Under the pieces are notes generated by a model. It was not told where the DNA came from and did not search any database. It was given only the letters and a program-made list of their open reading frames with translations. A stretch of DNA of 64,000 bases from Pleodorina starrii. Lineage: Eukaryota; Chlorophyta; Chlorophyceae; Chlamydomonadales; Volvocaceae. Position numbers and translations under genes: made by a program. The stretch covers positions 3,460,501 through 3,524,500 of the forward strand of contig BRXU01000009.1 in the NCBI GenBank assembly GCA_030267565.1, written 5' to 3'. Shown one piece after another: positions 48,501 to 56,387 of this stretch (its first letter is position 1; each line of letters opens with the position of its first letter).

Positions 48501-49541
48501 CCCGCGAGAACCGGGTGACTCGCACAGGTCTCGCAATGCGCGTTCCGCGGATACCACAGACGTGCGCTTAGGCGCTTTTTCGAGAAAATTCGTTTCGATA
48601 GGAATCGGATCGTCGGTCGGAATGGGAGGTGCTTGTAAAGCGCGCAGCACAAACTGCCCACCGTTCGGCCGTTGGAGGGTTAGCTCGCCACGCGCGGGCC
48701 TTAATCGCGCGTCGAAGCGAGACAAGAAGTTCGAGCCAAGGATTACGTCAGCGGAGACAGTCATGCTTGGAAGGACGAGCAGACGTACGTCGGTTCCAAA
48801 ACGGTCGAGGCGCAATCGAGCACGACATTCGCCAAGAATGGGGCTAGTCGACTGATCCGCTAAGCGTACCGGCGCGAAAGGAGTAGGCAAGAGTCGTAAT
48901 CCGAGCTTGGTAGCCAGGGTCTGGGAGATGAAACAATGCGTAGCGCCTGTGTCTGGAAGAACTCGTATCGCCGTGGCGCCAAGTCGACCCGCAAAAAGGT
49001 TCAGCTGCGCATTACCATCAGTAACGGCGCATTTCGGTTCGACGGGTTGACCTTTCGGAGGATCCCACCAGAGTTCATGGCTAGTCGTTTCACGTGTCGG
49101 GTCGGGAAAATCGAGTCGTTTCGATTTGTACAGCTGAGTCCCCTCCGGCAGGGTCATAAGTCGTGTCATGCCATGAAGAAGGCTACGAACGTTTCGCAGA
49201 TCAGCCGGAACAAGGATGCACGCTGAGATGCTCGGATCGAATGCCTTGCAGGTTCGATAGTGTCGTAAGAAAGACGCAAGAAGATGAACGGGAGGGTTCA
49301 TCCAGATGGTGTGGCCGGAACAATCGAAAGTCAGGAAAGAGCGGGTCGGAGAAGCGAAAACCTTACAAATCGAGTTACTGCCGTCATCGTTGGCAGCGGC
49401 GTCCAAGGTAAACGTTCGTCCAATGCGCTCCTCAAGCTTCGCAATAAGGTCAAGGTCAATCATGCGCGAGTCGTAATCGGGAGCTAGTTTCGAAACGTTC
49501 GACCCAGTACGTCCGCCACACAAAAACGACTGGGCAACTCC
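45501..49541 (-). CDS. Retrotransposon Pol: Dam-like domain, protease, RT, RNase H, integrase, chromodomain
   Basis: Polyprotein region of about 1346 codons from the codon after the gag amber stop. Residue numbers here take the TTG at 49521-49523 as 1. Residues 22-135 resemble phage-type Dam N6-adenine methyltransferases ([24 protein letters not shown]). The aspartic protease has DTG at 191-193. RT spans about 420-620 with YLDD at 569-572. RNase H has Asp719, Asp782 and DALSRH near 825. The integrase has an HHCC zinc site (H907, H914, C944, C947) and the triad D977, D1038, E1074 with D-35-E spacing. A GPF module follows (KFIGPF near 1205). The chromodomain lies at about 1268-1322 ([16 protein letters not shown]). 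The stop lies 10 nt inside the 3' LTR. The first ATG in this frame is at residue 21, after the amber codon, so separate initiation cannot be excluded. All catalytic residues of the replication enzymes are present. Confidence 0.96.
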   Translation of the reverse strand, partial: GVAQSFLCGGRTGSNVSKLAPDYDSRMIDLDLIAKLEERIGRTFTLDAAANDDGSNSICKVFASPTRSFLTFDCSGHTIWMNPPVHLLASFLRHYRTCKAFDPSISACILVPADLRNVRSLLHGMTRLMTLPEGTQLYKSKRLDFPDPTRETTSHELWWDPPKGQPVEPKCAVTDGNAQLNLFAGRLGATAIRVLPDTGATHCFISQTLATKLGLRLLPTPFAPVRLADQSTSPILGECRARLRLDRFGTDVRLLVLPSMTVSADVILGSNFLSRFDARLRPARGELTLQRPNGGQFVLRALQAPPIPTDDPIPIETNFLEKAPKRTSVVSAERALRDLCESPGSRGLLVVVRPLDSQTASFPSPVPQVNSLEPEINLPPDIEANRELSTILHDYADVFAPITGLPPDRGVHHTIPLEPDAQPVFRPQYRLSLLEKEEVEKQVKELLAKGMIQPSTSPYGAPILFVTKKTGELRMCIDYRALNRITIKNRYPLPRIDDTLDRLSGARLFTALDLASGYHQLRIHPDDVPKTAFNTPLGHFEWLVLPFGLSNAPATFQATMNRIFAPYMHRFVTVYLDDILIYSKTPEEHANHLRLVLETLRKHDLKAKLSKCEFWRSEVKYLGHVVCADGIRMDPKKVEAIRTWPLPKDLSELRAFVGLANYFRRFIRNFASLAAPLTDLFSNSRLPDQWPPQALAAFESIKNRLSTDVLLSYPDFERPFEVVSDASLNGTGAVLLQDGRPVAFTSRKFSPAERNYATGEQELLGVVNALREWRCYLQSNIPFTLVTDHHPLTYLKTQTHISRRQARWIKFLEQFNFDWVYRPGKLNVVADALSRHPSLATILCAVEPSSDSPLLTRLAEATQRDAYFQNPKNTRPLITHPGGFYVLEEEENQWRIVVPNDPALKHEIIARAHADTLSGHPGRDRTIELVQRNFWWPTLRADVTDFVAKCDTCQRTKPASGLPFGELRPLPIPEMPWDSVSMDFVVGLPKTKRHFDAILVFADRLTKMVHLAPCRTTATAIQTADLMFHNVVRLHGMPKTIISDRDPRFKGHFLPALLKRAGAKQHTSTAFHPESDGQTERINRVLGDMLRHYATHDPHEWDQHLDAAEFSINNLKNRTTGHSPFFLNYGFHPRTPLQLELGDAVPVAKDYVDTLHDRLKLAKRFYEAAQDRALAQESRNRRKITLSVGQQVLLSTRNLSLQAGTRKLMPKFIGPFTITERINPVAFRLKLPPEYRFHDVFHVSLLRPYRTDVSNGPTNPPPPLEIDGETSRPVWVISNIVKHEERKLRRRTLYRFLVQWQGYGDEHNTWLDSKDVPDELVNEYWKTRPEHSADAGSSGEEAAVVA
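45518..45528 (-). promoter_or_regulatory. Polypurine tract
   Basis: On the minus strand an 11-nt purine run (GGGGGAGGAGG) ends four bases before the 3' LTR. This is the expected place for the plus-strand DNA primer in reverse transcription. It lies inside the pol reading frame and encodes part of the Gly/Glu-rich C-terminus. Confidence 0.75.
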
Positions 49542-49544
49542 CTA
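49542..49544 (-). other. In-frame amber codon between gag and pol
   Basis: The Gag frame ends ...CCG AAG TAG GGA GTT GCC CAG and stays open into Pol in the same frame. Only this TAG separates the two. It may be a programmed readthrough site, as in gammaretroviruses where UAG is also followed by G, or a point mutation of a fused gag-pol frame. Confidence 0.85.
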
Positions 49545-50198
49545 CTTCGGGTGCGGGATTCCCGGGCACGCGGCCTTAATGTGCTTAGCCTGCTGCCCGC
49601 ACTTAAAGCATCGTCCCTGGTCCATCCATTCGAACTTCGCCTTGTTCGTCAAAAACGTTCCGGGAACTAGGGGGTTCGGGACGTTCGACGGTTCGTTGGG
49701 CTTCTCTTCCGCCATCCGAAAGGCCCACTGCATCGCTTTCGACATGACACGCCCAGGCCGCGCCGGAGTCGCCTCGTCAGTGCGCGCCTGGTTCGCAGCG
49801 GTCGAGTCGCGGTTGTGGCCCTGACGGTCCTGTCGAGATCGCTTGTTGACAGCTTCAACCCACGACGAGGTCGATGGTCGTTTGCCGTTGTCGTTGGCGT
49901 CCTGCCGGGAGTTTCGGGAACGTTTCCTAGACCCAGAGGCTGCATAATGCAAAGCAGCACGCGACTGGCCCTGGGCCCGTGCCTTAAGCTTCTTTTCTTC
50001 GCCAATGGCATAGTCGACAAGGTCGGTCAAGTTCGCGAATTCGTTGCCATTGCTATCGACACGGCACTGAGCTTGCAGTTCGCGAATCAGGCCCTTACGA
50101 AACATCTTCACCAAGGCCTGCGAGTCAGTAAATTTCGCACGGCGAGCGATTTCCCGAAAACGAGCATTGTATTCGGCAACACCCTTCGCCGGATCCAT
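49542..50198 (-). CDS. Retrotransposon Gag, C-terminal segment with zinc knuckle
   Basis: 218 codons from an ATG at 50196-50198 to the amber codon. The start continues the retrotransposon-gag domain (PAKGVAEYNARFREIARRAK and ALVKMFRKGLIRELQ are typical of its second half). A basic linker with KRSRNSRQDANDNGKRPS follows, then one zinc knuckle CFKCGQQAKHIKAAC (49566-49610) that packages RNA. The spacing is C-x2-C-x5-H-x4-C, one residue longer than the usual x4. It overlaps the upstream Gag frame by 74 nt in the +1 frame. It is probably the downstream part of one Gag protein, not an independent gene. Confidence 0.88.
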   Translation of the reverse strand: MDPAKGVAEYNARFREIARRAKFTDSQALVKMFRKGLIRELQAQCRVDSNGNEFANLTDLVDYAIGEEKKLKARAQGQSRAALHYAASGSRKRSRNSRQDANDNGKRPSTSSWVEAVNKRSRQDRQGHNRDSTAANQARTDEATPARPGRVMSKAMQWAFRMAEEKPNEPSNVPNPLVPGTFLTNKAKFEWMDQGRCFKCGQQAKHIKAACPGIPHPK

Positions 50199-50895
50199 TC
50201 CGGTTCAGAAAATCGCGGAGGAGTTCGGTCAGATCGAACGGCTTGCCGGACTGCTTCTGCTCCCTTCGCCAGTCAGCCAGCCAGTCCTGAGCACCGGGCG
50301 GGTACTCTTTCACCGCCGGTCGGAACTGCCAAACGGAATCTTCGAGCTGGTTCGGAATGAATCGCACAGCCCACTCCTGGAAATCGTTCACAAAGTTGTC
50401 CAGGGATCCGTCCTTCGATGGCTGCGGGGGTTCGTTTTTCAAGTGAGGTCGCAGTTCAGTCCGGTTCGAAACTCCATTCATAGCAAAACGATCAACATCA
50501 GAATCGTTTCGAGTGCTTACCGACGGCACTGGGGGTCGCGATCCTGATGCGCTCGCGTTGGCCAAATCGGCCTGCGCGCGAACCAGTTCGAGTTCGGCCT
50601 GCTTCAGCTTCAGATTCAGCTCGCTGAAACGCAGTTGAAGCTGAATCTGAGCAGCAATATCGGGGTTCGAAGGTCCAGTCGCCGCCTCGGCGCCGGTCGG
50701 AGTCGGAGTCGGCGTGGTCCGAGCAGGCGGCGGCTGCTGCCGTTGCTGCTGTTGCCGCTGTTGCTGCTGGGCCGTGTTCGCAGGGTTCGAAAGGTTCGTA
50801 GGGTTCGTAGGGTTCGTAGGGTTCACGTTGTTCGTGTTGCCATCTACGGTCATAGGATCGTTCGGCAAAGTGTTCGTCTCTGTCGGGTCGGTCAT
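50125..50895 (-). CDS. Retrotransposon Gag, N-terminal segment
   Basis: 256 codons from the ATG at 50893-50895. The N-terminus is Asn/Thr/Pro- and Gln-rich (NPTNPTNPTN, runs of Q), followed by a coiled-coil-like stretch (FSELNLKLKQAELELVRAQADL). The first half of the retrotransposon-gag domain comes next (DNFVNDFQEWAVRFIP, DWLADWRREQKQSGKPFDLTELLRDFLNRN). After about 50198 the frame loses similarity and ends in unrelated residues, while the +1 frame takes over the domain. The structural protein forms the virus-like particle. Confidence 0.88.
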   Translation of the reverse strand: MTDPTETNTLPNDPMTVDGNTNNVNPTNPTNPTNLSNPANTAQQQQRQQQQRQQPPPARTTPTPTPTGAEAATGPSNPDIAAQIQLQLRFSELNLKLKQAELELVRAQADLANASASGSRPPVPSVSTRNDSDVDRFAMNGVSNRTELRPHLKNEPPQPSKDGSLDNFVNDFQEWAVRFIPNQLEDSVWQFRPAVKEYPPGAQDWLADWRREQKQSGKPFDLTELLRDFLNRNGSGEGCCRIQCSFSGNRSPCEIY

Positions 50896-51130
50896 AGCTG
50901 AACGTTAGCGTATTGCAAACCTGAGATGCAGAGTCGTGCGAGTAACTCGCGGATGAGCACTGCGTCAGTCAGACGGCTTGCTGGCAAGTCACTCAGCATG
51001 AACCACTCTGAACCGAAGCCGTAGCGACCTAACGCGTGGAGCACCGCCGACGACTTGAGACTAGCAAGTCGTGCGGCTCGTTCGTCTGGTGTAAAGTCGA
51101 AGCGAGTCAGTGTTGCTGAGACACCAAAGA
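50896..51130 (-). other. 5' untranslated leader of the retrotransposon
   Basis: 235 bp between the 5' LTR and the first Gag ATG. It holds the PBS at its LTR end and presumably packaging signals. No ORF of note. Confidence 0.7.
51109..51126 (-). promoter_or_regulatory. Primer binding site
   Basis: Four bases inside the 5' LTR the minus strand reads TGGTGTCTCAGCAACACT. It starts with TGG, complementary to a tRNA CCA end. It is not the initiator-Met PBS (TGGTATCAGAG) common in this group. The priming tRNA is not identified. Confidence 0.6.
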
Positions 51131-51412
51131 TGTTGTAGTGAGATACGTAGGTAAATACCTTTGTCTCAGGCCGGCACTGCCCCGGCCACGGTATTTACTA
51201 CCGTGCTCAGAATCGAATCAGAACTTAACGCCCAGTCATCGTTCTTTCTGTGAGCAAAGACGGCTTCGAGATTCGTGATTGTCGTACAGATTCTAGAATA
51301 CTCGTTCAAGAGATATTCTATACTATTCGGAAGGTTCTGTTATCGGTAATTCGATAATCATAATCATATTCAATAATTCGTATAAGTACTGTGTAGCCAT
51401 CACGCTACAACA
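51131..51412 (-). repeat. 5' LTR of the chromovirus
   Basis: 282 bp and the promoter-bearing copy for minus-strand transcription. Identical by eye to the 3' LTR apart from one base (51231 C). Confidence 0.97.
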
Positions 51413-51417
51413 TAGGC
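51413..51417. repeat. Target site duplication, right copy (TAGGC)
   Basis: Matches the left copy. The satellite resumes at once with TAGGCGGTTGGCAATTGTGC. Confidence 0.95.
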
Positions 51418-54400
51418 GGTTGGCAATTGTGCTGGTCGACTGCATGGGACCTGTCGTACACCTGAGTGGCGGCCACTCAGGCGTACGACAGGTCCCACTC
51501 GCACTAAAGGATTTGTTTTGCTCGGCCTTGGTGTGTGATACTGTTTCCTTTGAACTTTCTTGACACCGTAACTACGGTCATGACCGTGCTCGAGCACGGT
51601 CCCCAATAAATACCGCCACTACGGTCAAGACCGTGCTCAGCATGCTCGAGCGTGCTCAGCCACGCCAGTGCAGATTTAGCCTGCCAAAATGCAGTGGTAA
51701 AGTTTCTATAGCTGTGTCTAGCAACGCAGAGCACGGTGTCAAAGTGGGCGCTTCCCTGTGGCGCGCGCGCCGGCAATAATTGTGCTGGTCGACTGCATGG
51801 GACCTGTCGTACGCCTGAGTGGCGGCTACTCAGGCGTACGACAGGTCCCACTCGCACTAAAGGATATGTTTTGCTCGTGATACTGTTTCCGTTGAACTTT
51901 CTTTGACAAAACCACAACTTTTATTCGTTTTTCTTTGGCAATGTTAGGCGGTTGGCAATTGTGCTGGTCGAATGCATGGGACATGTCGTACGCCTGAGTG
52001 GCGGCCTCTCAGGCGTACGACAGCTCCCACTCGCACTGAAGGATTTGTTTTGCTCGGCCTTGGTGTGTGATACTGTTTCCTTTGAACTTTCTTGACACCG
52101 TAACTTCGGTCATGACCGTGCTCGAGCACGGTCCCCAATAAATACCGCCACTACGGTCAAGACCGTGCTCAGCATGCTCGAGCGTGCTCAGCCACGCCAG
52201 TGCAGATTTAGCCTGCCAAAATGCAGTGGTAAAGTTTCTATAGCTGTGTCTAGCAACGCAGAGCACGGTGTCAAAGTGGGCGCTTCCCTGTGGCGCGCGC
52301 GCCGGCAATAATTGTGCTGGTCGACTGCATGCATGGGACCTGTCGTACGCGTGAGTGGCGGCCACTCAGGCGTACGACAGGTCCCACTCGCACTAAAGGA
52401 TTTGTTTTGCTCGTGATACTGTTTCCGTTGAACTTTCTTTGACAAAACCATAACTTTTATTCGTTTATCTTTGGCAATGTTAGGCGGTTGGCAATTGTGC
52501 TGGTCGACTGCATGGGACCTGTCGTACACCTGAGTGGCGGCCACTCAGGCGTACGACAGGTCCCACTCGCACTAAAGGATTTGTTTTGCTCGGCCTTGGT
52601 GTGTGATACTGTTTCCTTTGAACTTTCTTGACACCGTAACTACGGTCATGACCGTGCTCGAGCACGGTCCCCAATAAATACCGCCACTACGGTCAAGACC
52701 GTGCTCAGCATGCTCGAGCGTGCTCAGCCACGCCAGTGCAGATTTAGCCTGCCAAAATGCAGTGGTAAAGTTTCTATAGCTGTGTCTAGCAACGCAGAGC
52801 ACGGTGTCAAAGTGGGCGCTTCCCTGTGGCGCGCGCGCCGGCAGGGAAGCGGTCATAATTGTGCTGGTCGACTGCATGGGACCTGTCGTACGCCTGAGTG
52901 GCGGCTACTCAGGCGTACGACAGGTCCCACTCGCACTAAAGGATATGTTTTGCTCGTGATACTGTTTCCGTTGAACTTTCTTTGACAAAACCACAACTTT
53001 TACCTTTATTCGTTTTTCTTTGGCAATGTTAGGCGGTTGGCAATTGTGCTGGTCGACTGCATGGGACCTGTCGTACGCCTGAGTGGCGGCCACTCAGGCG
53101 TACGACAGGTCCCACTCGCACTAAAGGATTTGTTTTGCTCGTGATACTGTTTCCTTTGAACTTTCTTTGACAAAACCATAACGTTTACCTTTATTCGTTT
53201 TTCTTTGGCAATGTTAGGCGGTTGGCTATTGTGCTGGTCGATTGCATGGGACCTGTCGTACGCGTGAGTGGCGGCCTCTCAGGCGTACGACAGGTCCCAC
53301 TCGCACTAAAGGATTTGTTTTGCTCGTGATACTGTTTCCGTTGAACTTTCTTTGACAAAACCATAACTTTTATTCGTTTATCTTTGGCAATGTTAGGCGG
53401 TTGGCAATTGTGCTGGTCGACTGCATGGGACCTGTCGTACACCTGAGTGGCGGCCACTCAGGCGTACGACAGGTCCCACTCGCACTTAAGGATTTGTTTT
53501 GCTCGGCCTTGGTGTGTGATACTGTTTCCTTTGAACTTTCTTGACACCGTAACTACGGTCATGACCGTGCTCGAGCACGGTCCCCAATAAATACCGCCAC
53601 TACGGTCAAGACCGTGCTCAGCATGCTCGAGCGTGCTCAGCCACGCCAGTGCAGATTTAGCCTGCCAAAATGCAGTGGTAAAGTTTCTATAGCTGTGTCT
53701 AGCAACGCAGAGCACGGTGTCAAAGTGGGCGCTTCCCTGTGGCGCGCGCGCCGGCAATAATTGTGCTGGTCGACTGCATGGGACCTGTCGTACGCCTGAG
53801 TGGCGGCTACTCAGGCGTACGACAGGTCCCACTCGCACTAAAGGATATGTTTTGCTCGTGATACTGTTTCCGTTGAACTTTCTTTGACAAAACCACAACT
53901 TTTACCTTTATTCGTTTTTCTTTGGCAATGTTAGGCGGTTGGCAATTGTGCTGGTCGACTGCATGGGACCTGTCGTACGCCTGAGTGGCGGCCACTCAGG
54001 CGTACGACAGGTCCCACTCGCACTAAAGGATTTGTTTTGCTCGTGATACTGTTTCCTTTGAACTTTCTTTGACAAAACCATAACGTTTACCTTTATTCGT
54101 TTTTCTTTGGCAATGTTAGGCGGTTGGCTATTGTGCTGGTCGATTGCATGGGACCTGTCGTACGCGTGAGTGGCGGCCTCTCAGGCGTACGACAGGTCCC
54201 ACTCGCACTAAAGGATTTGTTTTGCTCGTGATACTGTTTCCGTTGAACTTTCTTTGACAAAACCATAACTTTTATTCGTTTATCTTTGGCAATGTTAGGC
54301 GGTTGGCAATTGTGCTGGTCGACTGCATGGGACCTGTCGTACACCTGAGTGGCGGCCACTCAGGCGTACGACAGGTCCCACTCGCACTAAAGGATTTGTT

Positions 54401-56046
54401 TTGCTCGGCCTTGGTGTGTGATACTGTTTCCTTTGAACTTTCTTGACACCGTAACTACGGTCATGACCGTGCTCGAGCACGGTCCCCAATAAATACCGCC
54501 ACTACGGTCAAGACCGTGCTCAGCATGCTCGAGCGTGCTCAGCCACGCCAGTGCAGATTTAGCCTGCCAAAATGCAGTGGTAAAGTTTCTATAGCTGTGT
54601 CTAGCAACGCAGAGCACGGTGTCAAAGTGGGCGCTTCCCTGTGGCGCGCGCGCCGGCAATAATTGTGCTGGTCGACTGCATGGGACCTGTCGTACGCCTG
54701 AGTGGCGGCTACTCAGGCGTACGACAGGTCCCACTCGCACTAAAGGATATGTTTTGCTCGTGATACTGTTTCCGTTGAACTTTCTTTGACAAAACCACAA
54801 CTTTTATTCGTTTTTCTTTGGCAATGTTAGGCGGTTGGCAATTGTGCTGGTCGAATGCATGGGACATGTCGTACGCCTGAGTGGCGGCCTCTCAGGCGTA
54901 CGACAGCTCCCACTCGCACTGAAGGATTTGTTTTGCTCGGCCTTGGTGTGTGATACTGTTTCCTTTGAACTTTCTTGACACCGTAACTACGGTCATGACT
55001 GTGCTCGAGCAAGGTCCCCAATAAATACCGCCACTACGGTCAAGACCGTGCTCAGCATGCTCGAGCGTGCTCAGCCACGCCAGTGCAGATTTAGCCTGCC
55101 AAAATGCAGTGGTAAAGTTTCTATAGCTGTGTCTAGCAACGCAGAGCACGGTGTCAAAGTGGGCGCTTCCCTGTGGCGCGCGCGCCGGCAATAATTGTGC
55201 TGGTCGACTGCATGCATGGGACCTGTCGTACGCCTGAGTGGCGGCCACTCAGCCGTACGACAGGTCCCACTCGCACTAAAGGATTTGTTTTGCTCGTGAT
55301 ACTGTTTCCGTTGAACTTTCTTTGACAAAACCATAACTTTTACCTTTATTCGTTTTTCTTTGGCAATGCTAGGCGGTTGGCAATTTTGCTGGTCGAATGC
55401 ATGGGACATGTCGTACGCCTGAGTGGCGGCCTCTCAGGCGTACGACAGAGCACGGTGTCAAAGTGGGCGCTTCCCTGTGGCGCGCGCGCCGGCAATTGTG
55501 CAGGTCGACTGCATGGGACCTGTCGTACGCCTGAGTGGCGGCCACTCAGGCGTACGACAGGTCCTACTCGCACTAAAGGATTTGTTTTGCTCGTGATACT
55601 GTTTCCGTTGAACTTTCTTTGACAAAACCATAACTTTTACCTTTATTCGTTTTTCTTTGGCAATGCTAGGCGGTTGGCAATTTTGCTGGTCGAATGCATG
55701 GGACATGTCGTACGCCTGAGTGGCGGCCTCTCAGGCGTACGACAGCTCCCACTCGCACTAAAGGATTTGTTTTGCTCGGCCTTGGTGTGTGATACTGTTT
55801 CCTTTGAACTTTCTTGACACCGTAACTACGGTCATGACCGTGCTCGAGCAAGGTCCCCAATAAATACCGCCACTACGGTCAAGACCGTGCTCAGCATGCT
55901 CGAGCGTGCTCAGCGCCAGTGCAGATTTAGCCTGCCAAAATGCAGTGGTAAAGTTTCTATAGCTGTGTCTAGCCACGCAGAGCACGGTGTCAAAGTGGGC
56001 GCTTCCCTGTGGCGCGCGCGCCGGCAATTGTGCAGGTCGACTGCAT

Positions 56047-56097
56047 GGGACCTGTCGTACGCCTGAGTGGCGGCCACTCAGGCGTACGACAGGTCCC
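56047..56097. repeat. Representative satellite hairpin: 24-bp perfect inverted repeat, 3-nt loop
   Basis: The arms 56047-56070 and 56074-56097 are exact reverse complements, with CGG between them. The arm starts GGGACCTGTCGTACGCC. The same inverted repeat, perfect or with one to three changes, opens every H1 and H2 module, so there are more than 60 such hairpins in the visible array. H2 copies are usually imperfect (GTACGCGTGAGTGGCGGCCT form). Confidence 0.95.
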
Positions 56098-56367
56098 ACT
56101 CGCACTAAAGGATTTGTTTTGCTCGTGATACTGTTTCCGTTGAACTTTCTTTGACAAAACCATAACTTTTACCTTTATTCGTTTTTCTTTGGCAATGCTA
56201 GGCGGTTGGCAATTTTGCTGGTCGAATGCATGGGACATGTCGTACGCCTGAGTGGCGGCCTCTCAGGCGTACGACAGCTCCCACTCGCACTAAAGGATTT
56301 GTTTTGCTCGGCCTTGGTGTGTGATACTGTTTCCTTTGAACTTTCTTGACACCGTAACTACGGTCAT

Positions 56368-56387
56368 GACCGTGCTCGAGCACGGTC
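56368..56387. repeat. Representative 20-bp perfect palindrome at the H2/A boundary
   Basis: A self-complementary 20-mer centred on GCTCGAGC, flanked by an overlapping 14-bp palindrome ACGGTCATGACCGT just before it. It recurs at the end of most units. Several units (for example near 55850, 56915, 57455) have CAAGG instead of CACGG, which breaks it. Confidence 0.9.

Larger units (their letters stand above)
45232..51412 (-). mobile_element. Ty3/gypsy chromovirus LTR retrotransposon, full length, nested in satellite
   Basis: 6181 bp, transcribed on the minus strand, with 282-bp LTRs (TGTTGTAG...CTACAACA), a 5-bp TSD, a PBS next to the 5' LTR, and a PPT next to the 3' LTR. The gene order is gag, then protease, RT, RNase H, integrase, chromodomain, which defines Ty3/gypsy (Metaviridae) and the chromovirus branch. 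The LTRs differ at one position (45332 T against 51231 C), so insertion was recent. The open coding regions are intact except for a +1 frame change within gag and one amber codon between gag and pol. Base composition (TTCG-rich, lower GC) differs from the host genes. Confidence 0.98.
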
